9,794 bases of DNA, taken from contig QENJ01000229.1 in assembly GCA_013374505.1 (NCBI GenBank), positions 1 through 9,794 on the forward strand, written 5' to 3'. The notes beneath the pieces were generated by a model, which was given only the letters and a program-made list of their open reading frames with translations, had not been told where the DNA came from and did not search any database. The position numbers were made by a program, and so were the translations under genes. Positions 1 through 5,911 of the stretch are shown here, in pieces. Numbering within the stretch: position 1 is the first letter of the stretch; every line of letters starts with the position of its first letter. The stretch is from Candidatus Methanophagaceae archaeon. GTDB taxonomy: Archaea; Halobacteriota; Syntropharchaeia; Alkanophagales; Methanospirareceae.

Positions 1-1079
1 TAAGACCGTTCAAAGTAAATGAAAGATGTTTTATTAGGAAAGAACATAAATGTGGAAAGATATTTGGTGCTTCGAAATCATGTTTTATCGCTTGTCCTGA
101 TGAAGATGAACTTAAACCGATTTTGGAACTATTTTCAGAAAAACTTGCCAAAGTGGGTATAGAAACAATAATTGCGGTTAAAGAACGTGCTTACGGTCAA
201 GATATTTTTTTCACTAAAATCTGCGGTAAAATCATAGAATCAAAGTTTTGTGTCACAATATTAGATGATTCCATCGTGGATGGCAAAAATATTCCAAATC
301 CCAACGTTTATTATGAATATGGTTTAATGACCGCCTTGGGAAAGCAGATTATACCTCTACAGAAAGAAGATTTAAAATTAGCCTTTAATATTCAAAGTTA
401 TGACACCATTAAATATACTTTTGGAAACATTGCTACTGAATTAGACAGAGCAATTAGGGACGCTATTAAAATAACAGAGTCGAAAGATAAAGAAGATAAA
501 AAAGTAGGGTTTTTATCAGAAAAATCCATATTGCGAGGTTTTGAAATATCTGGCTTAGAACTAAGGGATGAGCGTTGGTTTCTCGATGATGTCATAAATG
601 ACACACAATTCAAAGGTTTCGGTCAGTACGACAAGCGTTTTTATGTTTATTTGGGGAAATTGGATGACCAAGAGGAAATGCAAACATATCTTGACGATTT
701 AAACATAGTTTTATATAGAACCGAAAAAAAGTTTGAAGATTTAGAAAGGGATATGCAAGAATTGGAAAAAGAAAGACAAGACTTTGAATTAGACGATCTT
801 CAAATCAGAATATCTAGAGAACACAGAGCGAGAAGGTCAATAGCATCTCAAGTGGATCCAAAAAAGAAATTAGAAGATAAGAAAAGTAAAGCTGATCTAA
901 TGAGCCATATTTATGTAGGATTCATAATAAACTCCGAAATAGACATATCCGATTTTATTAAAAATGCGGAGAATATGATGTCAAAATATGATAGATTTAG
1001 CTTAACATATAGCAGAGAGAACGAAATCATATTTGGAGACATTAAAGTAAATTTAGATTATTCAAAACTCTCACTATAA
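1..1079 (+). CDS. TIR-like / nucleoside-hydrolase-fold protein with coiled-coil tail, 5' end cut by window
   Basis: The reading frame is open from position 3 to the TAA at 1077-1079 with no stop, so the gene enters from the left; 358 codons are visible. A TTG at 123 could be read as a start, but codons before it already belong to the fold. Numbering from nt 3, residues 26-130 look like a Rossmann-type TIR/deoxyribosyltransferase-like domain: a first strand 'CFIACP' (27-32), a strand 'FCVTILDD' (82-89), then 'NPNVYYEYGLM' (99-109), whose Glu105 sits where this fold carries its catalytic glutamate, followed by 'IIPLQKE'. Such domains often hydrolyse NAD+ or nucleotides in anti-phage systems. 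Residues about 220-300 are rich in Glu, Lys, Asp and Arg and predict a coiled coil. Four cysteines lie near the N-terminus (9, 17, 27, 31). The gene is far more AT-rich than its neighbours (positions 181-240 are 32% GC; 4741-4800 in traB are 58%), suggesting transfer. The defence role is inference; no partner gene is visible. Confidence 0.72.
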   Translation, partial: RPFKVNERCFIRKEHKCGKIFGASKSCFIACPDEDELKPILELFSEKLAKVGIETIIAVKERAYGQDIFFTKICGKIIESKFCVTILDDSIVDGKNIPNPNVYYEYGLMTALGKQIIPLQKEDLKLAFNIQSYDTIKYTFGNIATELDRAIRDAIKITESKDKEDKKVGFLSEKSILRGFEISGLELRDERWFLDDVINDTQFKGFGQYDKRFYVYLGKLDDQEEMQTYLDDLNIVLYRTEKKFEDLERDMQELEKERQDFELDDLQIRISREHRARRSIASQVDPKKKLEDKKSKADLMSHIYVGFIINSEIDISDFIKNAENMMSKYDRFSLTYSRENEIIFGDIKVNLDYSKLSL

Positions 1080-1108
1080 TTTAGGAGCGCCTCACGAAAA
1101 GTACGTTA

Positions 1109-1116
1109 TTAATATA
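1109..1116 (+). promoter_or_regulatory. Candidate TATA box upstream of mevalonate kinase
   Basis: The sequence TTAATATA, preceded by a purine-rich 'cgaaaag' at 1095-1101 that could act as a BRE, resembles an archaeal promoter. Transcription would then start near 1135-1145, giving mevalonate kinase a leader of roughly 120 nt that contains the inverted repeat at 1188-1238. If this is right, the small ORF starting at 1116 would lie partly upstream of the transcript and would not be translated from it. AT-rich sequence so close to an AT-rich gene makes a chance match possible. Confidence 0.3.
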
Positions 1117-1262
1117 TGATTTCACCAGAGTACCCCAAACAACCAGTTGACTGCAAAACCGTGGCGGATTTCTGCGAGATGGCCCGTCTCTTTGGGGCGG
1201 GGAGGATTGCACACATAGTAAAACCAATCCTCAAAGAGGCCGGGAGGCAAAATAAAATATGA
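1116..1262 (+). CDS. Small ORF (48 aa) overlapping the mevalonate kinase start, unknown
   Basis: An ATG at 1116 opens a 48-codon frame ending in TGA at 1260-1262, which overlaps the ATG of mevalonate kinase in an ATGA arrangement typical of coupled genes. The predicted peptide is protein-like, with a balanced composition and an amphipathic segment 'VADFCEMARLFGAGR' (16-30) followed by 'IVKPILKEAG' (34-43). I do not recognise it. A stop (TAA at 1110-1112) lies just upstream in frame and no Shine-Dalgarno sequence precedes the ATG. It could be a true small gene, the left-over C-terminus of a gene cut by arrival of the AT-rich DNA to its left, or non-coding leader. The base composition is like the genes to the right, not like the TIR-like gene. 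Confidence 0.35.
   Translation: MISPEYPKQPVDCKTVADFCEMARLFGAGRIAHIVKPILKEAGRQNKI
1188..1238 (+). promoter_or_regulatory. Inverted repeat in the mevalonate kinase leader
   Basis: AGGATTG at 1203-1209 is the exact reverse complement of CAATCCT at 1225-1231, leaving a 15-nt loop. CTCTTT at 1188-1193 complements AAAGAG at 1233-1238 directly outside it, so a longer stem with a one-sided G-rich bulge (about 1194-1202) can form. The stem ends a few bases before the likely ribosome binding site GGGAGG (1242-1247) of mevalonate kinase. It could be a translational control element, but it lies inside the small ORF at 1116-1262, and no known riboswitch is recognised. Confidence 0.35.
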
Positions 1263-2317
1263 AAATAATACGTGCGTCCGTTCCCGCAAAGGCGATACTG
1301 TTTGGCGAGCATTTTGTAGTGTACGGTAAGCGAGCGTTAGCCACTGCGATAAACAGACGGCTTGAGGTCGTAGTGTCAAGCAGAGAAAAAAGCGGCTACC
1401 ACGTAAAAATAGCGAACATCCCTACTTTTGGATTGCAGCTAAATCTAGAACATGAAAAAGTGGGGCGCGAAGCATATCTCTATAAAGATTATGATAACGC
1501 ATCAAAAGCAATTGCGTATGTCAAGAAAACAATAGATTATCTGGAAGAGAATTATGAAATAGGCGGGAAAGGGGTAGAGCTAGAAATAAACTCGGAGATA
1601 CCGCTCTCTGCAGGGTTAGGGTCCTCAGCAGCCACCTGCGTTGCTACTATCGCAGCACTAAAAGAATATTTTGACGTGGCTACGGACTTAGAAGGGATAA
1701 GAAAAGATGCGCATTCAGTTGAGAAAGCGGTACAGGGAAATGCCAGCCCTGTGGATACCGCGATTTCTACTTACGGCGGGTATGTGTTGGTAGAGGACGC
1801 AGAAGTGAAGAGATTACCGTTAGCCGAGCTGGACTTAATTGTAGGCACTATTGGCAGCATACCCTTGAGTATGGACATCACGAAAACTGCTGAAATTAGT
1901 TTGAAGACAAAAACGATAGTAGAAGCGGTAAAAGCACGCCGAGAATCTTTTAGTAGCATATTCGGGCACATTTTCGATGCTGCAGACGAATTAACGGCAC
2001 AAGCGCTCATAGCGCTAGAACGCAAAGATTTCGCAACGCTGGGTGCGTTGATGAACGTAAATCACGGCTTGCTGGATGCGATAGGGGTAGTGCCAAGACG
2101 TTTGAGCGAACTTGTAAAGCGGTCGCAGGAGTCCGGTGCGTTGGGCGCGAAAGTAACAGGAGCCGGGGGATTGGACGCTATGGGTGGTGTAGGCTCGGTT
2201 TTGGTGCTGCCGGGTGAACAAAAGGATCGAATAAAGGTGGCACTGGAGATGGCGGGTGCGCTCGCGCTGGACGTAAAGACCGGCGAAACAGGGCTAAAGG
2301 TAGAGCAATTTGTTTAA
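1259..2317 (+). CDS. mvk: Mevalonate kinase (GHMP kinase family)
   Basis: Phosphorylates mevalonate with ATP to 5-phosphomevalonate, a cytosolic step of the mevalonate pathway that feeds archaeal isoprenoid lipids. The 352-residue product shows the GHMP pattern: an N-terminal 'PAKAILFGEH' (9-18), the ATP-binding glycine loop 'PLSAGLGSSAA' (115-125), the expected catalytic Asp166 in 'ASPVDTA', and a third motif beginning 'KVTGAGG' (298-304). The 'GEH' after the first Lys and the SPVDTA context favour mevalonate kinase over phosphomevalonate or homoserine kinase. The ATG at 1259 follows GGGAGG at 1242-1247 with suitable spacing and overlaps the stop of a small upstream ORF. Oddity: the third motif normally continues as a run of glycines and Cys, but here reads 'GAGGLDAMGGVGS', an apparent insertion of about five residues. 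No other mevalonate-pathway gene lies in the window. Confidence 0.93.
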   Translation: MKIIRASVPAKAILFGEHFVVYGKRALATAINRRLEVVVSSREKSGYHVKIANIPTFGLQLNLEHEKVGREAYLYKDYDNASKAIAYVKKTIDYLEENYEIGGKGVELEINSEIPLSAGLGSSAATCVATIAALKEYFDVATDLEGIRKDAHSVEKAVQGNASPVDTAISTYGGYVLVEDAEVKRLPLAELDLIVGTIGSIPLSMDITKTAEISLKTKTIVEAVKARRESFSSIFGHIFDAADELTAQALIALERKDFATLGALMNVNHGLLDAIGVVPRRLSELVKRSQESGALGAKVTGAGGLDAMGGVGSVLVLPGEQKDRIKVALEMAGALALDVKTGETGLKVEQFV

Positions 2318-2373
2318 TTCACTTCTTTCTTGACCGGCCTTATAAGCGTGAAAAGATAAAAAATTCAAAAAGG

Positions 2374-2385
2374 TTTATGTATATA
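2374..2385 (+). promoter_or_regulatory. Candidate archaeal promoter of the csl4 cluster
   Basis: An AT-rich element TTTATGTATATA follows the purine-rich stretch AAAAAGG (2367-2373), resembling a TATA box with its BRE. It lies about 40 nt before the csl4 ATG, so transcription would begin near 2400-2405 with a very short leader. A purine-rich GGAGAGG at 2401-2407 precedes the ATG by 12 nt and may serve as ribosome binding site. The gap between mvk and csl4 (2318-2419) shows nothing else beyond a pyrimidine-rich stretch just after the mvk stop that could help termination. Confidence 0.42.
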
Positions 2386-2419
2386 GACAGTAATAAATAG
2401 GGAGAGGTAAAGAACGAAA

Positions 2420-2980
2420 ATGGAAAGCGAGATGGTACTTCCAGGGGATTTCTTGGGCACTTCTGAGGAATACATTCTTGGTGACGGGGTATATGATGAC
2501 GAAGGTAATTTATATGCCTTGTATATCGGGGATGTCAGCATAAGCGATAAAAGGGTTATAAGTGTAGTGCCGAAGGTAGAGACACCGCCGGTAATCAAAG
2601 ACGGAGATGTGGTTATAGGCCAAATTGGCGATATAAAGGATACCGTTGCCGTTGTGAGCATAGCGTGCGTGGAAGGTAAGGAGAATCGCGAAATCGCGGC
2701 TGTCAATCAGGGTATTATTCATATATCAAACGTAAGAAACGGCTATGTAAACGAGCTACGACAGGAGTTCGGGTATCTTGACGTGGTAAAAGCGAAAGTG
2801 ATAGATGCAAAAGCTTTAAGACTCAGCACGGAAGGTAAGGAGTTCGGCGTGGTAAGAGCGATATGTGCGAAATGTAAAGGAACCCTGAAGCGGAAAGAGG
2901 GTGATACATTGTCATGTGATATATGCGAACGGGTAGAAACAAGGAATCTATCTGATGATTATGGAACTTGTTTGGTGTAG
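2420..2980 (+). CDS. csl4: Exosome RNA-binding subunit Csl4
   Basis: Csl4 is one of the two RNA-binding cap proteins of the archaeal exosome, the 3'-5' RNA degrading and tailing complex; it recruits substrates to the Rrp41/Rrp42 ring. The 186-residue protein has the full three-part layout: an N-terminal domain opening with 'VLPGDFLGTSEEY' (6-18), an S1 RNA-binding domain (about 62-135, with 'DVVIGQI' and 'GIIHISNVR'), and a C-terminal zinc ribbon with paired cysteines Cys149/Cys152 ('CAKC') and Cys166/Cys169 ('CDIC'). Length and domain order match archaeal Csl4. It is the first gene of the cluster and is followed after 3 nt by rpoL, so the two are almost certainly co-transcribed. Confidence 0.94.
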   Translation: MESEMVLPGDFLGTSEEYILGDGVYDDEGNLYALYIGDVSISDKRVISVVPKVETPPVIKDGDVVIGQIGDIKDTVAVVSIACVEGKENREIAAVNQGIIHISNVRNGYVNELRQEFGYLDVVKAKVIDAKALRLSTEGKEFGVVRAICAKCKGTLKRKEGDTLSCDICERVETRNLSDDYGTCLV

Positions 2981-2983
2981 CGT

Positions 2984-3277
2984 ATGGAAGAGCAGGAGAA
3001 GAAAGTAAAGATTCTGGAAATGAAGGATACAGAAGTGAAGCTGGAGATAGCAGGAGAAGACCATACGCTTTTAGTTCCGCTAACATCGAAATTGCTGGAG
3101 AATAGACAGGTAGATATTGCAACTTATACCATCAAACACATGCTGACGACCGATCCCGTTTTGTATGTAAAAATGAAGGAAGGAGACCCATTGGCGGCGA
3201 TAGTATCGGCTGCAGCCTCGCTGGCATCAGAATTCGATGATTTTGAGGCTCTTTATAAAAAAGCGGCAATAGTCTAG
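2984..3277 (+). CDS. rpoL: DNA-directed RNA polymerase subunit L (Rpo11)
   Basis: Small assembly subunit of archaeal RNA polymerase, homologous to eukaryotic Rpb11 and the bacterial alpha N-terminal domain; it pairs with subunit D to start enzyme assembly. The 97-residue product matches the family along its length: a first strand 'KVKILEMKDTEVKLEI' (7-22), the conserved 'GEDHTLLVPL' (24-33, usually GEDHTLLNPL), the 'DPVLYVKMKEGDP' hairpin (57-69) and the C-terminal helix. The ATG lies 3 nt after the csl4 stop, with GGTG at 2972-2975 as a plausible ribosome binding site. The last codons (Ala-Ala-Ile-Val-stop, 3263-3277) are at the same time the acceptor stem and D-stem 5' strand of the following tRNA, an unusual same-strand overlap of 15 nt. 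Confidence 0.95.
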   Translation: MEEQEKKVKILEMKDTEVKLEIAGEDHTLLVPLTSKLLENRQVDIATYTIKHMLTTDPVLYVKMKEGDPLAAIVSAAASLASEFDDFEALYKKAAIV

Positions 3278-3391
3278 TGGTAGGACATGGGCTTCCCAAC
3301 GGCCTCTTTGATCTTAAAACAGTTTGACTATTCCAATAACAATAGGGTAGGGAAATAGCCTATAACCCGGGTTCGAGCCCCGGTTGCCGCA
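3263..3391 (+). tRNA. tRNA-Gly(CCC) with a 58-nt intron
   Basis: All arms can be folded. Acceptor stem GCGGCAA (3263-3269) pairs with TTGCCGC (3384-3390), discriminator A3391. D-stem GTCT (3272-3275) pairs with GGAC (3283-3286), enclosing a loop with GG. Anticodon stem TGGGC (3288-3292) pairs with GCCTA (3358-3362), including one G-U. T-stem CCGGG (3367-3371) and CCCGG (3379-3383) enclose TTCGAGC. The spliced anticodon loop is TTCCCAA, so the anticodon is CCC (3295-3297), reading GGG. An intron separates positions 37 and 38. The 3' CCA is not encoded. The gene sits between rpoL and prf1 on the same strand and overlaps the end of rpoL, so it is probably released from a longer mRNA-tRNA transcript by RNase P and 3' processing. 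Confidence 0.93.
3299..3356 (+). other. tRNA intron with bulge-helix-bulge splice sites
   Basis: The intron lies at the canonical archaeal site, one nucleotide 3' of the anticodon. In the precursor, TTCC (3293-3296) pairs with GGAA (3351-3354) as the 4-bp central helix. The 3-nt bulges CAA (3297-3299) and ATA (3355-3357) flank it on opposite strands; cutting after the second base of each gives the boundaries used here. The inner helix is weaker: C3300-G3350, a mismatch, then GCCT (3302-3305) with GGGT (3345-3348) including G-U pairs. I see no convincing C/D-box guide or ORF inside. Confidence 0.85.
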
Positions 3392-3443
3392 TAAACCATT
3401 TTCTTTTAGAAAAGAAGATGCACAACAGGGTATAGATAGAAAT

Positions 3444-4535
3444 ATGGATAGAATAAAGAAATACGAGTTCAGGACGGTATTGGAGGACTTGAGCAAGAAG
3501 GGTGGGCGAGGTACAGAACTAATATCTGTTTACATCCCGAAGGATAAGCAAATATCGGATGTTAGCTCTCATCTCCGTGATGAATACGGGCAAGCGATGA
3601 ACATAAAGAGCAAATCCACTCGTACCAACGTTCAGAGTTCTTTGGATTCTATATTGTCAAAGCTGAGATACTTGTCGGTAGGTGAGAACGGTATAGTCAT
3701 TTTTTGTGGCGCGGTAGATAAGGGCGGAGACAAGACGAATGTAGAAACTTCCATCTTGGAGCCACCGGAGAAGCTTTATTCCTATATCTACCATTGCGAT
3801 TCCTCGTTTTTCCTTGAGCCGCTGGAGGATATGGTAGTAGAGAAGGAGACCTACGGTTTACTCGTACTTGATCGGCGGGAAGCGACAATTGGCACCTTAC
3901 GTGGCAAAACAGTGGAGTCGCTGAAGCACTTAACCTCTTCGGTTCCCGGTAAGATACGAAAAGGTGGGCAGTCGTCAGCGCGATTCCAGCGGTTACGAGA
4001 AATAGCAATAGATGACTTTTATAAACGAATAGGGGAGCATGTAACCCGGGTTTTGCTTAATGTGAAAGACCTCAAAGGCATCTTAATTGGCGGACCGAGT
4101 CCCACGAAGGACGATTTTTTAAAAGGGTCTTACCTGCATTACGAACTCCAGAACAAAATCCTTGGCGCTTTTGACGTTGCTTATACAGATGAATCCGGGC
4201 TTTCCGAACTTGTGGAAAAGGCCGGGGATGTCCTGGAAGGTATGGACTTGATGGCGGAGAAGAAGCTCATGGTACGGTTCATGCAGTTATTGGCAAATGA
4301 TGACCGGATGGTGGCATACGGTGAGCGCGAAGTGAGGAAGAAGCTGGAGCTGGGTGCAGTGGATACGCTTTTGTTCTCGGCGGAACTCGATAAAAAACTT
4401 ATGCACGATTTAGTAGATAAGGCGGAGGGTATAGGCGCAGGTGTGGAGGTAATATCACCGGATTTTGAGGAAGGTTCGCAATTGAATCGTGCGTTTGGTG
4501 GTGTTGCAGCAATATTGAGGTACAGGTCAAGCTAA
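3444..4535 (+). CDS. prf1: Peptide chain release factor aRF1 lacking the zinc mini-domain
   Basis: Recognises stop codons in the ribosomal A site and triggers peptide release, in partnership with the GTPase aEF1A and, for recycling, ABCE1. Key motifs are intact: stop-reading 'NIKS' (53-56), the 'YHCDSSF' (116-122) form of the YxCxxxF motif, and the catalytic 'GGQ' (174-176) in 'RKGGQSSARF'. The C-terminal domain ends in the conserved 'FGGVAAILRY' (351-360). The product is 363 residues, against roughly 410 usual for archaeal aRF1. The shortfall lies between 'TLLFSAEL' (308-315) and 'DLVDKAEG' (322-329), where the family normally inserts a mini-domain with two CxxC zinc knuckles; no such cysteines are present. 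The ATG at 3444 was chosen because an in-frame TTG at 3384 lies inside the tRNA; only a weak AGGG precedes it. Followed 3 nt later by traB. Confidence 0.93.
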   Translation: MDRIKKYEFRTVLEDLSKKGGRGTELISVYIPKDKQISDVSSHLRDEYGQAMNIKSKSTRTNVQSSLDSILSKLRYLSVGENGIVIFCGAVDKGGDKTNVETSILEPPEKLYSYIYHCDSSFFLEPLEDMVVEKETYGLLVLDRREATIGTLRGKTVESLKHLTSSVPGKIRKGGQSSARFQRLREIAIDDFYKRIGEHVTRVLLNVKDLKGILIGGPSPTKDDFLKGSYLHYELQNKILGAFDVAYTDESGLSELVEKAGDVLEGMDLMAEKKLMVRFMQLLANDDRMVAYGEREVRKKLELGAVDTLLFSAELDKKLMHDLVDKAEGIGAGVEVISPDFEEGSQLNRAFGGVAAILRYRSS

Positions 4536-4538
4536 AAC

Positions 4539-5855
4539 ATGCACGCTAACATTATTTTGGTCGGAACAGGGCACATCTTAGAGAAAAGCGTACGAGAGGT
4601 AGAAGAAGTAATAGACCGTGAAAAGCCGGATGTGGTTGCCGTGGAGTTATGTGCGGCAAGATATGATGCCTTGCAAGGGAAGGTAGAAGAAGTCCAGGTG
4701 AAAGAGGTTTTAGCCGGTGGCAAACCCTTTTTAATGCTTACTCACTGGTTGCTCGCGTACGTACAGCGAAAGATGGGCAATGAACTCGGCATCGAGCCCG
4801 GTGCTGATATGATGATGGCGATAAAAAAAGCAGAAGAGTTTGGTTGCCAAATTGCTTTAGTGGACCGACCAATTCAGATAACGATGCAGCGGTTCTGGAA
4901 AAAGATGAAGTTCCTGGAGAAGCTAAAAATGGTGTTCTCTATATTATTCGCTATTTTCCACATGGGTCGAGGAGCGGACGGCGGTGACGACGGTAAAAAT
5001 GAGCTCAGTCTTGGAGGAGGGTTCACAAGTAAAGGCGTGGTCGTAGACCTCGATAGGATAACGGATGAGGATGTAGTATCTCAATTGGTAGAAGAACTGC
5101 GTGAGTTTTCGCCCGGTGCGGCAACCGCGCTGTTAGACGAACGAGATGCTTATATAGCAGGTAGTTTACTGGAGCTTTCGCAGCAACTTCCAGTTAAAGA
5201 GGTCCCGGATGCTTCTTCAGATCTGTTAGATCAAAACGCATCACACACACGAGAAAGGACGATAGTTGCGGTTGTGGGTGCAGGACATGTTGCGGGGATA
5301 AAGAAACTGTTCGACCATCCGGAGCAGATACCGTCCAAGGAGGACCTGTGTTCAATTCCGACTAAGCGTTTTAACCTGAGCCTAAAGAATCTGTTAGTTG
5401 CAGGATTAGGTACAGCACTTGTGGTTGTTCTCTTAGCGTTTTTTTTCTCGGGCATGACATTTGAAGATCTACTCCAAGTGTTTTTTTGGTGGTTCATAAT
5501 AAATGGTACTCTGTCGGCAGCGGGTGTTGTGCTGGCAAGAGGGCATCCTCTTTCTGTGCTTACCGCATTTTGCGTGGCGTGGCTTACTTCTTTGAATCCG
5601 CTTTTAGCTGCCGGCTGGTTTGCGGGCTTGGCGGAGGCGTATATGCGAAAACCATCGGCTGAAGACGTAAAGGGCATGATGAATACGGAATCATTGCGTG
5701 AGTTGAGGGATAACAAGCTGTTTAAAGTCATCCTGGTGGCGGCGTTAGCGAATATCGGTAGCATTATCGGAACGCTTGTCGGTGCTTATGTTGTGCTGCA
5801 GGTGTTAGACATAAATATAGATACAATCTGGGAAGGGCTACAATCGGTTTTTTGA
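4539..5855 (+). CDS. TraB/PrgY-family membrane protein
   Basis: Member of the TraB/PrgY/GumN family, widespread in archaea and named after enterococcal pheromone-shutdown proteins; its archaeal role is not established, though a peptidase-like activity has been proposed for the fold. The 438-residue product has the conserved soluble part: 'GTGH' (9-12, the GxxH signature), 'VAVELC' (33-38), 'ALVDRPI' (106-112), 'ERDAYIA' (201-207) and a second 'GAGHVAGI' (247-254). Residues about 284-303, 310-331, 338-362 and 394-421 are hydrophobic and predict a C-terminal membrane domain of three to five helices. A Gly-rich loop (143-162) splits the soluble domain. The ATG at 4539 is 3 nt after the prf1 stop, so it is probably the last gene of the cluster. 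A run of six T covers its final codon and the T of its stop, and the next gene is convergent. Confidence 0.88.
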   Translation: MHANIILVGTGHILEKSVREVEEVIDREKPDVVAVELCAARYDALQGKVEEVQVKEVLAGGKPFLMLTHWLLAYVQRKMGNELGIEPGADMMMAIKKAEEFGCQIALVDRPIQITMQRFWKKMKFLEKLKMVFSILFAIFHMGRGADGGDDGKNELSLGGGFTSKGVVVDLDRITDEDVVSQLVEELREFSPGAATALLDERDAYIAGSLLELSQQLPVKEVPDASSDLLDQNASHTRERTIVAVVGAGHVAGIKKLFDHPEQIPSKEDLCSIPTKRFNLSLKNLLVAGLGTALVVVLLAFFFSGMTFEDLLQVFFWWFIINGTLSAAGVVLARGHPLSVLTAFCVAWLTSLNPLLAAGWFAGLAEAYMRKPSAEDVKGMMNTESLRELRDNKLFKVILVAALANIGSIIGTLVGAYVVLQVLDINIDTIWEGLQSVF

Positions 5856-5911
5856 GGGTTAAGGTCCCATATTCTGACCACATCGGCGGTATCAGTCGAA
5901 CCTGTAAGAAC

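Noticed and set aside
3293..3299. Reading the tRNA anticodon as TCC
   Set aside because: That would place C at position 37 and break the five-pair anticodon stem and the bulge-helix-bulge geometry; CCC fits both.
3299..3356. A C/D-box guide RNA inside the tRNA intron
   Set aside because: Only a partial TGAT-like string is present; no full C box and matching D box pair could be found.
3384..3443. N-terminal extension of aRF1 from a TTG at 3384
   Set aside because: The TTG and first codons are the tRNA acceptor stem, and aRF1 homologues begin at the equivalent of the ATG at 3444.
5231..5764. 177-codon frame on the minus strand inside traB
   Set aside because: It is fully antisense to a well-supported gene, has Ser/Thr/Pro/Asn-rich composition typical of a shadow frame, and shows no recognisable domain.
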